A stretch of 20,072 bases of DNA from UBA7332 sp051657165 (GCA_051657165.1 JBOFKD010000084.1:1-20072); one strand, 5' to 3'; numbered from the stretch's first letter, positions 1-8,135 are shown. Notes: a model not told the origin generated them from the sequence alone. A program made the numbers and translations.

Positions 1-2515
1 GAAAGCCCATGTTGCCCGCGTGATGGAAATGGCTAAAGCCAATGTTAACAATCCATCTATTGTCATCTGGTCCTTAGGAAATGAGGCCGGACCGGGAGAT
101 AATTTCATTACAGCCTATAAAGCACTCAAAAAGTTTGACAAGTCCCGTCCGGTTCAATATGAGCGAAACAACAAGATCGTAGATATGGGCTCCAATCAGT
201 ACCCTTCTATTGCCTGGACACGCGAAGCCGTTAAGGGAAATTACGATATAAAGTATCCGTTCCATATTTCGGAATATGCACACTCAATGGGTAATGCCTG
301 TGGCAATCTTGTTGATTATTGGAAGGCTATTGAGTCTACCAACTTCTTTTGTGGTGGTGCTATCTGGGATTGGGTGGACCAATCGATGTACAACTACGAC
401 CCAAAAACGGGAGAACGTTATGCTGCTTATGGTGGTGATTTCGGTGATACTCCTAACGATGGTCAGTTCGTAATGAATGGAATTGTCTTTGGCGATTTAA
501 CGCCTAAACCTCAATATTACGAAGTCAAGAAAGTGTATCAGAATATTGAGGTTAATCCGCTAAGCATTCAGGACGGAGTATTTGAAGTTTTCAATAAATA
601 TTATTTCAAAGATTTATCTGACTATAAAGCAAAATGGAGTCTATATGAAAATGGAACAGAAAAAACTCATGGAGAAATTACGCTGAATGATATTCCGGCA
701 CGTACACGAAAGAAGATCACTATTCCGTATGCGTATTCGAACCTGAATCCGCAATCCGAATACTTTGTAAAAGTACAGTTTCTTCAAAAGAACAATAAAC
801 CCTGGGCACCGCATAATTTTGTACAGGCCGAAGAACAATTCTTTTTAAAAGCCGCCAGTGAGAAACCTACTATAGCTGATATAACAGCACAAAAAGAACG
901 AACACAAATAACCGATAACGACAATACAATTAAATCGGTCAAAGGTGAAAATTTTGAAGCTTTGTTTGATATGAATCAGGGAACCATTCATAAACTGATT
1001 TATAACAATGAGACAATTATTGAAGAAGGTAAAGGTCCTAAACTGGATGCATTCAGAGCTTTTGTTAATAATGACAACTGGTTTTACACACAATGGTTCG
1101 AGCGCGGACTTCATAATTTAAAGCATAAAGTGACCGATAGCCGGGTCAGTACCAAAGAGGACGGAAGAGTTGTCCTGTCATTTATTGTTGAATCTCAGGC
1201 TCCCAACGGAGCTAAAATTCACGGTGGCACAAGTACGGGTAAAAATAAAATAGAAGAAGTTACTACCCGTCAGTTTGGTCCTGAAGATTTCAAATTCACA
1301 ACGAGTCAGATATGGACTATCTACAAGGATGGATCTATCGAGCTTCAGGCAGGAATAACCTCCGGTCAGCCCGGACTTGTATTACCCCGATTAGGTTACA
1401 TCATGCAAATTCCGGAGAAATATGGCAACTATACCTACTATGGGCGTGGACCTGCCGGAAATTATGCCGATCGTAAATCAGGGCAGTTCATTGAGATGCA
1501 TCAGTCAACCGTAAAAGAGCAGTTTGTTCATTTCCCAAAACCTCAGGAGATTGCAAACAAAGAAGATGTTCGCTGGTGTTCACTGACGGACAGCAAAGGA
1601 TCAGGCGCAATATTTATAGCTACGGATAAAATGTCTACGCAGGCTTTACAGTATTCTGCAACAGATCTTATTCTGGCAGGACATCCGCATCAGCTTCCAA
1701 AAGCTGGTGACACTTATCTGCGACTGGATGCAGGAGTTACCGGTCTAGGAGGAAATAGTTGCGGGCAAGGGGGCCCATTGGAACAAGACCGAATATTTGC
1801 CGGATTAAATAACTTTGGTTTCATCATTCGACCGGTCAGACAGACAGAAGAGCTGACAGCGCTGGCACAGATTACCCCTTCCGGAGATTTACCGATATCC
1901 ATTACACGCAACCGAAACGGAAATGTCGAAATTTCATCGCTCGATTCAACAGCCACCATCCTTTATAAAGTACAGCATAAAGGTAAAACTGCTGAATATA
2001 AAAATGCAATTCCGATGAAAGATGGAGGTACAGTTGAAGCCTGGTACAAACATAGTCCGGATATTAAGATCAGTATTTCATTTGATAAAATACAGACCAT
2101 TCCTTTAGAGGTTATTTCCTCCAGTAGTGAAGAAGCAGGAGAAGGAAGTGCTAAACACCTGACCGACGGGGACCCGAATACAATCTGGCATACCATGTAT
2201 TCAGTCACTGTCGCCAAACATCCACATTGGGTAGATTTAGATGCTGGTGAAGAGAAATCTGTAATCGGATTCTCTTTTTTACCTCGTCAGGATGGCACTA
2301 ACGGACGTATCAACAACTACAAAATATATGTTAGCAAAGATGGAAAAGAATGGGGTGAGGCTATTATCAGCAGCCGGTTTGCCAATAATGCAGAAGAAAA
2401 AAGAGTCATGTTTGATAAAGCGGTTAAAGCCCGTTATATCCGTTTTATGGCTCTGAATTCCTACGGAAATCAGGATTTTGCTTCGGGAGCCGAAATTAAT
2501 ATTCTCACAGAATAA
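1..2515 (+). CDS. GH2 beta-galactosidase, C-terminal part (5' end outside window)
   Basis: The reading frame is open from base 2, so the gene enters from upstream and lacks its N-terminal sugar-binding and immunoglobulin-like domains here. The visible part starts inside the TIM barrel: IWSLGNEAG holds the acid/base Glu (codon 83-85) and HISEYAHSMGN holds the nucleophile Glu (codon 272-274), the two glycoside hydrolase family 2 signatures of LacZ-type enzymes. A beta-galactosidase small-chain domain follows (GPAGNYADRKSG near 1450-1485). The last ~130 residues (HLTDGDPNTIWHT onward) look like an F5/8 type C (discoidin, CBM32-like) carbohydrate-binding domain, common on exported Bacteroidota glycosidases. 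It probably cleaves terminal beta-galactosides from glycans in the periplasm or at the surface, but the signal peptide is not visible. The family is certain; the exact substrate is not known. Confidence 0.95.
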   Translation, partial: KAHVARVMEMAKANVNNPSIVIWSLGNEAGPGDNFITAYKALKKFDKSRPVQYERNNKIVDMGSNQYPSIAWTREAVKGNYDIKYPFHISEYAHSMGNACGNLVDYWKAIESTNFFCGGAIWDWVDQSMYNYDPKTGERYAAYGGDFGDTPNDGQFVMNGIVFGDLTPKPQYYEVKKVYQNIEVNPLSIQDGVFEVFNKYYFKDLSDYKAKWSLYENGTEKTHGEITLNDIPARTRKKITIPYAYSNLNPQSEYFVKVQFLQKNNKPWAPHNFVQAEEQFFLKAASEKPTIADITAQKERTQITDNDNTIKSVKGENFEALFDMNQGTIHKLIYNNETIIEEGKGPKLDAFRAFVNNDNWFYTQWFERGLHNLKHKVTDSRVSTKEDGRVVLSFIVESQAPNGAKIHGGTSTGKNKIEEVTTRQFGPEDFKFTTSQIWTIYKDGSIELQAGITSGQPGLVLPRLGYIMQIPEKYGNYTYYGRGPAGNYADRKSGQFIEMHQSTVKEQFVHFPKPQEIANKEDVRWCSLTDSKGSGAIFIATDKMSTQALQYSATDLILAGHPHQLPKAGDTYLRLDAGVTGLGGNSCGQGGPLEQDRIFAGLNNFGFIIRPVRQTEELTALAQITPSGDLPISITRNRNGNVEISSLDSTATILYKVQHKGKTAEYKNAIPMKDGGTVEAWYKHSPDIKISISFDKIQTIPLEVISSSSEEAGEGSAKHLTDGDPNTIWHTMYSVTVAKHPHWVDLDAGEEKSVIGFSFLPRQDGTNGRINNYKIYVSKDGKEWGEAIISSRFANNAEEKRVMFDKAVKARYIRFMALNSYGNQDFASGAEINILTE

Positions 2516-2533
2516 ATTCACTTATAAACAGAA

Positions 2534-2569
2534 TGTCCGCAAAAAGTTGAAATACACTTTTTGCGGACA
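2534..2569 (+). terminator. Hairpin terminator after the beta-galactosidase
   Basis: A perfect 14-bp stem (2534-2547 with 2556-2569) has an 8-nt loop and lies 19 nt after the beta-galactosidase stop. The stem contains A5/T5 runs, so it can work in both directions between this gene and the convergent thioredoxin gene. The T tract after it is weak (CTTCTT). Confidence 0.8.
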
Positions 2570-2605
2570 CTTCTTATCATCATCTACCTAATAGGAGGCA
2601 ACCTA

Positions 2606-3079
2606 TTATTTTTTATTTAAAAGCACCTCATCAATAGCTTTTTTCAAAGCATCTTTCGGCATCGCACCCTGCGCCATCTGTGGTTGTTCGCCCATAGGAA
2701 TAAACAACAATGACGGAATACTTCTGATACCAAATACGGATGAAAGCTCTTGTTCTTTTTCTGTATTAATCTTATATATATAGATTGAATCTCCATATTC
2801 TTTAGCCAGTTCTTCCAATACCGGAGCAATCGCTTTACAAGGGCCACACCAGGTAGCATAGAAATCTATTAATGCAGGTTTATCTCCCAGATATTTCCAT
2901 TCGTTCGGCGATAATTCATAATTAGCAACTTTACTTAGGAACTCTTCTTTTGTTAATTCAATTGTTTTCATACTGACGTTTCCTTTCTGATTATTATTTG
3001 CTTTATCTTGCTTATTCTGACCAAAACTACACGCTGTAGAAACAATCAGTAATAATATAGGTAATAAAAACTTACGCAT
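2606..3079 (-). CDS. Thioredoxin-fold lipoprotein
   Basis: A 157-aa protein with a lipoprotein signal: a hydrophobic stretch ending in STAC (Cys17) followed by a low-complexity Gln/Asn/Lys linker. The thioredoxin domain (about residues 38-155) carries the WCGPC active site with Cys78 and Cys81. It should act as a thiol-disulfide oxidoreductase anchored in an envelope membrane on the periplasmic side. It is the last gene of a three-gene leftward operon (44 bp after the previous stop) whose promoter abuts an OxyR-type site, which suggests a role in oxidative-stress defence. The start at 3079 gives a complete signal sequence. The conventional CGPC pair is compatible with either reduction or oxidation in vivo, and the electron donor is not visible. 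Confidence 0.93.
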   Translation of the reverse strand: MRKFLLPILLLIVSTACSFGQNKQDKANNNQKGNVSMKTIELTKEEFLSKVANYELSPNEWKYLGDKPALIDFYATWCGPCKAIAPVLEELAKEYGDSIYIYKINTEKEQELSSVFGIRSIPSLLFIPMGEQPQMAQGAMPKDALKKAIDEVLLNKK

Positions 3080-3123
3080 AGATTTAGTTCATTTATTTAG
3101 TAACTGTTATAACTTTAATTCTG

Positions 3124-3363
3124 TTACTTAGGATTATATTCTTTAATCTGATCTTTATATGTATTTGTTGTCTCATTTTTGTTTGCCGTTCCACATCCCC
3201 GGGGACCGCAACAGGAGACATTCAGTAAGGCCTGAACCCCGAATAAAGCCCCAAGTACAATCAGCATATAATCCGATGCATCAATACCATATCCTATAAA
3301 AGAGACAGCCAGTACCATCCGGAGAATACGGATTAAATCCCAGCTTTGTATAAATCGTTTCAT
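3124..3363 (-). CDS. Small DUF2892-like inner-membrane protein with Cys-rich motif
   Basis: A 79-aa protein with two predicted membrane segments (about residues 8-26 and 30-48), of the YgaP-membrane-domain / DUF2892 type often found beside rhodanese and thioredoxin genes. After the second segment comes CCGPRGC, a three-cysteine cluster seen in Bacteroidota members, then a polar tail. It starts 1 bp after the stop of the upstream gene, so the two are surely co-transcribed and possibly translationally coupled. The cysteine cluster and neighbours suggest membrane-linked thiol or sulfur chemistry, but no activity can be assigned. Confidence 0.8.
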   Translation of the reverse strand: MKRFIQSWDLIRILRMVLAVSFIGYGIDASDYMLIVLGALFGVQALLNVSCCGPRGCGTANKNETTNTYKDQIKEYNPK

Positions 3364-3364
3364 A

Positions 3365-3574
3365 TTATTTCTTATTTGATTTAAACATACTAAACAATAA
3401 TCCGCCCATTACACCACCCCATAAAGAGCTATTCAGTGGAGATGACGTGATCGGACAAGAGCCGCTGCTACAACCGATATACATCCAGTACAGATACCCC
3501 CCTGCCATTCCAAACACAATTCCGAGAATTGTTAATGCATTATTCTTAAGGAACGAGTATAATCTTGTTTTCAT
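3365..3574 (-). CDS. DUF6132-like small membrane protein
   Basis: A 69-aa protein with two membrane segments (about residues 13-31 and 50-65) separated by a loop GCSSGSCPITSSPLNSS, which holds two cysteines in CSSGSC. This loop resembles the small Bacteroidota family annotated DUF6132, recalled from memory rather than searched. It is the first gene of the operon leading to the thioredoxin lipoprotein and lies divergent from oxyR, 110 bp apart. The paired Cys in the loop and the thioredoxin partner suggest a redox role in the envelope, as inference only. Confidence 0.8.
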   Translation of the reverse strand: MKTRLYSFLKNNALTILGIVFGMAGGYLYWMYIGCSSGSCPITSSPLNSSLWGGVMGGLLFSMFKSNKK

Positions 3575-3608
3575 ATATTTGTTTTGATATTTTCTTATAT
3601 TTACGATG

Positions 3609-3640
3609 CAAAGATAACAGGTTCAGAAACACCTGTCAAA
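3609..3640 (-). promoter_or_regulatory. Promoter of the thioredoxin operon
   Basis: Read on the minus strand there is a -33 box TTTG (3640-3637), a 20-nt spacer, and a -7 box TATCTTTG (3616-3609). This matches the Bacteroidota consensus TTTG-N19-21-TAnnTTTG exactly. Transcription would start near 3602, giving a leader of about 28 nt before the first gene at 3574. The OxyR-type site abuts the -33 box from upstream, a position suited to activation. Confidence 0.75.
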
Positions 3641-3675
3641 CAGATATTTTCTATAAGCATATAGATATAATCTAT
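3640..3675. promoter_or_regulatory. Tandem OxyR-type binding site
   Basis: ATAGATATAATCTAT at 3661-3675 fits the OxyR half-site pattern ATAG-n-T-nnn-A-n-CTAT at every defined position. A weaker copy, ACAGATATTTTCTAT, lies at 3640-3654. The two are 6 nt apart (centre to centre 21 bp; the classic OxyR layout is 22). The pair lies between oxyR and the divergent thioredoxin operon and ends 9 nt before the oxyR start codon, so it could both autoregulate oxyR and activate the thioredoxin operon. Confidence 0.7.
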
Positions 3676-3684
3676 ACAACAACT

Positions 3685-4608
3685 ATGGTTATACAACAAC
3701 TCGAATATATAGTGGCTGTCGACCGGCATCGCCATTTTGTAAAAGCAGCTGAAGAATGTGGTGTTTCACAACCCACGTTAAGTGCTATGATCCAGAAGTT
3801 AGAGACTGAACTGGATGTTAAAATATTTGACCGGGATAAACATCCGGTAGAGCCAACAGCTATCGGACGCAAAATCATTCAGCAGGCAGTAACTACTCTG
3901 AATGACTTCAACCGTATATTTGAACTGGTAAAGTCAGAAGTAAGCATGCTTTCGGGAAAACTTCAGATCGGTATCATACCGACAATAGCCCCTTATCTTG
4001 TTCCCGATTTTATTTCGCTGTTTAAATCTGCATATACAGAAGTTGATCTGTCTATTGTCGAAATGAGGAGTGAAGGTATTATCGAAAAGATCATGAATGC
4101 ATCTATGGACATGGGTATCGTCACAATGCCGGTTAACCATCCCGATTTACTGACAATCCCTCTCTACAAAGAAAAGTTCTTAGCTTATTTCTCCGACGAG
4201 AGTGAGAATAAAGACAAGCCTCTTCTGCTGAAGAATCTTCCGAATGATAAACTGTGGGTATTACGGGAAGGCCATTGCGAACAAAAATCTTTATTCAATG
4301 CCTGTCAGCAATCTGATCTGGGCGAAAACAGTTATGAAGCAGGAAGTATAGAAACACTAATCCGCATCGTTGATAAAAACAAGGGATATACGATTATACC
4401 TGAACTTCATAAAGTTTTTTTGAATGACCGTCAGCTGGGCAATGTGCGTGAAATATCCGAACCGGTCGCAGAAAGAGAGATTGCTCTGATTATCCGCAAG
4501 GATTATGTAAAGGAACGGATGCTGAATGCCGTTACGGATACAATCAAACAAATCATTCCGCATACGATGATTCACGAACGGGTCAGAAAATTCCCGATCC
4601 GCTTATAA
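3685..4608 (+). CDS. oxyR: OxyR-type LysR family peroxide sensor
   Basis: A 307-aa LysR-type regulator. The N-terminal winged HTH covers residues 1-60 (motif AAEECGVSQPTLSAMIQKLE) and the effector domain runs from ~90 to the end. Within it REGHCEQKSLFNAC carries Cys198 and Cys207, nine apart, matching the peroxidatic and resolving cysteines 199 and 208 of E. coli OxyR. H2O2 would form the disulfide and switch the tetramer to its activating form. The start at 3685 is chosen because LysR proteins begin only a few residues before the HTH; an upstream open frame to 3565 would overlap the regulatory region. It is divergent from the thioredoxin operon with an OxyR-type site between. A strong bidirectional hairpin follows the stop. 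Confidence 0.93.
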   Translation: MVIQQLEYIVAVDRHRHFVKAAEECGVSQPTLSAMIQKLETELDVKIFDRDKHPVEPTAIGRKIIQQAVTTLNDFNRIFELVKSEVSMLSGKLQIGIIPTIAPYLVPDFISLFKSAYTEVDLSIVEMRSEGIIEKIMNASMDMGIVTMPVNHPDLLTIPLYKEKFLAYFSDESENKDKPLLLKNLPNDKLWVLREGHCEQKSLFNACQQSDLGENSYEAGSIETLIRIVDKNKGYTIIPELHKVFLNDRQLGNVREISEPVAEREIALIIRKDYVKERMLNAVTDTIKQIIPHTMIHERVRKFPIRL

Positions 4609-4610
4609 TA

Positions 4611-4649
4611 ATAACCCCCTCCATATATCTGATATATGGAGGGGGTTAT
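4611..4649. terminator. Bidirectional terminator between oxyR and the TonB-C repeat gene
   Basis: A nearly continuous perfect palindrome has arms 4611-4629 and 4631-4649 (AACCCCCTCC against GGAGGGGGTT at the base), which fold with a tiny loop around TCTGA. It lies 2 nt after the oxyR stop and 14 nt from the stop of the convergent gene, so it can end transcripts from both sides. Confidence 0.88.
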
Positions 4650-4663
4650 TGTTATATTTAATC

Positions 4664-5722
4664 TCAGGGTGCAGGAAATCTGAAAGTGATTGGAAGAATC
4701 AGCACAAAACGGACAGGTATACCATCCAATCTTGCCGGACTAAACTGAGGCAACTTCGATATCACTCGTAAAGCTTCCTTATCCAAAACAGGATGAATCC
4801 CCTTTTCTACTTTCTTATCAATAATTCTACCCTCTTCATCCAGATAGATCTTTGATATGACTTTACCATATATTTTCTTATGATAGGCTTCCTTCGGATA
4901 CTTTACCTCAGACATCAGAAAATTCATAAGCGCATTCATTCCTCCGGGATATTCAGGAACTATCAGTTCAAAATAATTCTCATAGTTACTATTAAGCATT
5001 ACCTTTTGTAAATCTTTATCATCCGGACCAAGCGTAATCTTTGCAATATAGCGGTTATTCTCTTCAGTCAGCTGATCTGCATTTTCCCAGGCCGGCATAT
5101 TATTTATCAGACGTTTGATTTCGGATTTTAGTTCCGGATTCTTCATATTGGTGATAAATTTAATTTTAGTAGCCTTTCCTTGCTTGTCTATCCGAAAGTC
5201 GAGGTTTATATAATAACGTTCGTTTTTCACATGTTTCAACACGGATCGTTTTACATTATCATACAAATAGCAGGCAAATGCATCATTCCCTCCCGGAAAC
5301 TCTCCTGTCGGATAAGGTGTATCAAGTTTACGGACAAACGGGAAACAAAGATTATTGCGGGTATAAAAATCTTTCTTCTTATACAGATCTACAGGAAGTA
5401 AGACCCGTATACTATCATCTATAAAATCCATTTTCATAGCAGGCAAGGATGACACTATATCCAGAGCTTTCTGTTCTAACTGCGAATTCGTCGAAGTCTC
5501 AACGCGGATATTGCGTACTTTCCCATCAGGAAATACTGTAAAGCTAGTCCACATACGTCCCTCTTCATTATTCAACGTACTTTCCGAATCCTTCGTGAAT
5601 GATCTGATTTCCTTCATATACCTGGATTTCAGATCAAGAATTGAGTGAGCTTCGTCTTCAGAAACACCGGCTAATGCAGATGCTGAAAAAAGAAATGCTC
5701 CTAAAAGAAGAAATGTTTTCAT
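4664..5722 (-). CDS. Exported protein with three TonB-C-like repeats (paralogue 2)
   Basis: A 352-aa protein with a Sec signal peptide (MKTFLLLGAFLFSASALA, cleaved before GVSED). An upstream open frame to 5812 would bury this signal, so the start is set at 5722. The C-terminal ~95 residues are a clear TonB C-terminal-type domain (YPGG-13-KYP, then VISKIYLDEEGRI and LPQFSPARLDG). Two similar beta-alpha-beta patterns precede it: VFPDGKVRNIRVE ending SSLPAM, and RIDKQGKATKIKF ending NNMPAW, suggesting three repeats of one fold. There is no membrane anchor beyond the signal peptide and no classic proline-rich TonB linker, so it may be a soluble periplasmic protein rather than a true energy transducer. 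It lies 11 bp after a paralogous gene, in one operon. The function is unknown. Confidence 0.85.
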   Translation of the reverse strand: MKTFLLLGAFLFSASALAGVSEDEAHSILDLKSRYMKEIRSFTKDSESTLNNEEGRMWTSFTVFPDGKVRNIRVETSTNSQLEQKALDIVSSLPAMKMDFIDDSIRVLLPVDLYKKKDFYTRNNLCFPFVRKLDTPYPTGEFPGGNDAFACYLYDNVKRSVLKHVKNERYYINLDFRIDKQGKATKIKFITNMKNPELKSEIKRLINNMPAWENADQLTEENNRYIAKITLGPDDKDLQKVMLNSNYENYFELIVPEYPGGMNALMNFLMSEVKYPKEAYHKKIYGKVISKIYLDEEGRIIDKKVEKGIHPVLDKEALRVISKLPQFSPARLDGIPVRFVLILPITFRFPAP

Positions 5723-5733
5723 ATTAATCCGAT

Positions 5734-6837
5734 TTATCGATAATGAATGGTTCTGACTTGAGTACTTCTGACAACCGGAATTCTGAATGTAATAGGCATT
5801 GTCATTATACATTTCACCTTTTTTCCTTCAAAAACAGCCGGTTCAAAATCAGGAAGCCTATGTAACACACGTAAAGCTTCACGATCCAGTTCAGGAGCAA
5901 TACCTTTCAGTAATTCAATATTTGTAATTTTACCTGTTTCATCTATTTTCATCGTACACAGTACTCTTCCATGAAGCTTTTTTGTAACAGCTTCACTCGG
6001 ATAACGTGTTTCTTCTCTCAGAAATTCACTATAAAGCTCCGGTCCTCCGGGAAAAGATGCAGGTTTAAAACCTTCGGTTGAGCGGTATTTGCTTTTCAGT
6101 ATTTCCGAGTTAAACAATCCATCCTTTGCTAAAAAGATATTCGCAACGAAAGGTACATCTTTCTTGAAAGTCTTACCTGTCACATCCCAGACTGGCATAT
6201 TCTTAATGAGCTTTATCAACTCTCTTTTTAATGCAATATTTTGCATTTTAGATTTTATCTCAACATCTTTAATCTGCCCATTTTTATTTACATAGAAATA
6301 TACAGAAAAGTTTTGCTTATCTTTTTCCAGCCGGGCAAGCAGAGACTGATCAAAATTAGCCAGCAAATAGCGAACAAATTCATCCATTCCTCCGGTATAT
6401 TCAGGTCTCGCATCCGATAAAACACGCAATCCAGGTATAGAATATTTCATATTCTTTAAATGATCCTTCCGGGTTTTAGTATCAAAAGGAAAGATTATTC
6501 TTAAAGAGTCACTGATAAAAAGCAGATCACACTTTGGAACTCCGGACAATACACCTTTTATATAAGCCGCTTCACCTTCATCGTTACTGTTAGTTAGCTT
6601 AATATTACCGATAGCTCCGTCTGGGTAAAGCGTATATTCAGTCCAGACTCTTTTCGCTTCCAGATCTGTACCTGACTCTCTTACCAATTTATTGAGTGTT
6701 TTCCCAAATCTAAGATTATACTCCTCAAAAAATGATATCTCTTTTTTCTCTTCCAAACCACCATTCTGTGCATTCATACAATAAGGTACACATAAAACAA
6801 TCCCCGCAAATAACACTTTTCTCATCAAACTCATCAT
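5734..6837 (-). CDS. Exported protein with three TonB-C-like repeats (paralogue 1)
   Basis: About 367 aa with a signal peptide (MRKVLFAGIVLCVPYCMNAQ). Starts at 6858, 6837, 6834 or 6825 are all in frame; 6837 or 6825 keep the signal peptide near the N-terminus. The C-terminal domain is TonB-C-like (FPGG-13-RYP, MKIDETGKITNIELLKG, LPDFEPAVFEG). Earlier segments repeat the pattern: LYPDGAIGNIKL and VNKNGQIKDVEIKS, the latter ending KNMPVW. The layout matches the downstream neighbour, so the two arose by tandem duplication. Each probably folds as three TonB-C units in the periplasm. Proteins with one such domain are often listed as 'energy transducer TonB', but there is no Pro-rich spacer here and no exbBD neighbour. 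The role is unknown. Confidence 0.85.
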   Translation of the reverse strand: MMSLMRKVLFAGIVLCVPYCMNAQNGGLEEKKEISFFEEYNLRFGKTLNKLVRESGTDLEAKRVWTEYTLYPDGAIGNIKLTNSNDEGEAAYIKGVLSGVPKCDLLFISDSLRIIFPFDTKTRKDHLKNMKYSIPGLRVLSDARPEYTGGMDEFVRYLLANFDQSLLARLEKDKQNFSVYFYVNKNGQIKDVEIKSKMQNIALKRELIKLIKNMPVWDVTGKTFKKDVPFVANIFLAKDGLFNSEILKSKYRSTEGFKPASFPGGPELYSEFLREETRYPSEAVTKKLHGRVLCTMKIDETGKITNIELLKGIAPELDREALRVLHRLPDFEPAVFEGKKVKCIMTMPITFRIPVVRSTQVRTIHYR

Positions 6838-7195
6838 GATATAAAATTTTAAACTCAATAATTCAAAATTAATAAATTAAAACGACTACACAAATAATGA
6901 AGCAAATAAACCAGAGAAACAAAACACACACAGAAAACTATACCTCAAACACTTACCAGGAACAACGATATATACAATTACATTTCTGAAAAGAAAAAGA
7001 AAAAAAACAATTTGGATATATAATATATTTTGACATATATTTGTGCAGTATTTCGAATTACCTGAGAGGTAATACCAACCGAGTGAAGTCACCACGGTGG
7101 TCAAATTGATACGGGAGCTATCCAAAATAAACGTAAATCCATTTCCTTTCATCTTTCGGAATACAATACTATTTACTCATAAAAAATAATATTGT
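6838..7195. other. Gene-free stretch between divergent genes
   Basis: 358 bp between the TonB-C repeat operon (left) and the LRR gene (right). It is very AT-rich in 6840-7060. The right half holds the promoter at 7011-7043 and then a ~150-nt leader with short stems (TACCT-GAG-AGGTA near 7059-7071, and ACCAC-G-GTGGT at 7091-7101). An 88-codon minus-strand open frame here has no recognisable protein character. No RNA gene or riboswitch was recognised. Confidence 0.6.
7011..7043 (+). promoter_or_regulatory. Promoter of the LRR gene
   Basis: TTTG at 7011-7014, 21-nt spacer, TATATTTG at 7036-7043: a full match to the Bacteroidota TTTG / TAnnTTTG promoter. The start codon is at 7196, so the transcript would carry an unusually long leader of roughly 145 nt. 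Confidence 0.55.
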
Positions 7196-7969
7196 ATGAA
7201 ACCCAATTTTGACATCAGAAGCTTTGGTTCAGCAATGCTTGAAAAAGCAAGTAACAAACTTGAAAAGGCCGAATTAGAAAAAAATTATCCCGAAGGCTTA
7301 TACGAAGCCCGCAATAATATATTCTACAGTAAGGATAAAAAGCATCTGATACGTGTATTCAAAAAGAGTGGATCCCTGAAAATTAAAAAAGGAACCGAAT
7401 TCATTGCAGAGTATACATTTACAGATTGCTCAGGTCTGTACTTCATTTTTCTTCCTGCATCTTTGATTATGATTGAAAACTTCGCATTCAAAGGCTGTGA
7501 TGGAATTAATAATGTTGAACTGCCTTCAAACGTACGTTACATTTTTGAGAACACATTTACAGGGATGCGCTCTTTAAGAATGATACATTGCAACAATCTA
7601 TACTTTCGTGATCTGAGAGGTGTTCTTTTTACTTCAGATCTAAACACTCTTGTTCGAATGCCGGAAGGAAGAACAGATGAAGCTTACCGTATTCCCTCGT
7701 CAGTCCACAAAATTGCAAATGGAGCTTTCGCTGAATGCAAACGCATAAAACGGCTTGTGATACCTGAGTCTGTCACCGAAATTGATAAAAATGCCTTTCA
7801 GAATGCGGTATTTGATACTGTTGAATATCAAAACAGATCTTTCGATATGCTTGGTGAAATCCCTTCTGACGTTCCTTATTTTGTAACACAACTCTCTGAA
7901 AACCGAAAGAATCATATTGAAATGGATGAACGATTCCCGGATCTACCTAAGATATCTGACAGGTCATAA
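7196..7969 (+). CDS. BspA-type leucine-rich repeat protein (LRR_5-like)
   Basis: A 257-aa protein with repeats of the BspA / Treponema LRR type, in which a hydrophobic strand is followed by a phenylalanine-containing turn: LPASLIMIENFAFKGC, LPSNVRYIFENTFTGM, IPSSVHKIANGAFAEC and IPESVTEIDKNAFQ, at roughly 23-residue steps between residues 80 and 205. The N-terminal 35 residues are charged, helical and Lys/Glu-rich. No signal peptide or membrane segment is visible, unusual for this repeat class, which is mostly surface exposed. The protein is therefore likely cytoplasmic or exported in a non-classical way. LRR_5 repeats normally bind proteins; the partner is unknown. It appears to be transcribed alone from the promoter at 7011-7043. 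Confidence 0.85.
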   Translation: MKPNFDIRSFGSAMLEKASNKLEKAELEKNYPEGLYEARNNIFYSKDKKHLIRVFKKSGSLKIKKGTEFIAEYTFTDCSGLYFIFLPASLIMIENFAFKGCDGINNVELPSNVRYIFENTFTGMRSLRMIHCNNLYFRDLRGVLFTSDLNTLVRMPEGRTDEAYRIPSSVHKIANGAFAECKRIKRLVIPESVTEIDKNAFQNAVFDTVEYQNRSFDMLGEIPSDVPYFVTQLSENRKNHIEMDERFPDLPKISDRS

Positions 7970-8069
7970 GCAAGCAGAAATAATCACCCATCTGACATAT
8001 TTCTAAAACAATAGCTTTTCTAACGTCTTTTTGCTATCTCAAAACCGCCATCTGAAAAGATGAAAAATC

Positions 8070-8090
8070 CGGGTAACTTTCCCGTTTTTT
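8070..8090 (+). terminator. Possible weak terminator of the LRR gene
   Basis: A short CGGG / CCCG stem with a 7-nt loop is followed directly by TTTTTT. It lies 100 nt after the LRR stop. Only four pairs are strong, so this is tentative. Confidence 0.4.
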
Positions 8091-8135
8091 GAGGTAAAAG
8101 GAGACTTTGAAAATTCATAAGGTCGAACGCGCAAG

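Noticed and set aside
845..2521. Minus-strand open frames inside the beta-galactosidase
   Set aside because: Shadows of a well-supported GH2 gene.
3685..4608. CysB/other LysR assignment instead of OxyR
   Set aside because: The two cysteines nine residues apart in the REGHC...AC context and the adjacent ATAG-N7-CTAT site favour OxyR.
4664..6837. Genuine TonB energy transducers
   Set aside because: No N-terminal anchor distinct from a cleavable signal, no Pro-rich linker, no exbB/exbD neighbours.
6886..7152. 88-codon minus-strand open frame upstream of the TonB-C repeat operon
   Set aside because: Phe/Val/Leu-rich translation of AT-rich DNA, covering the promoter and leader of the LRR gene; no start context or homology signal.
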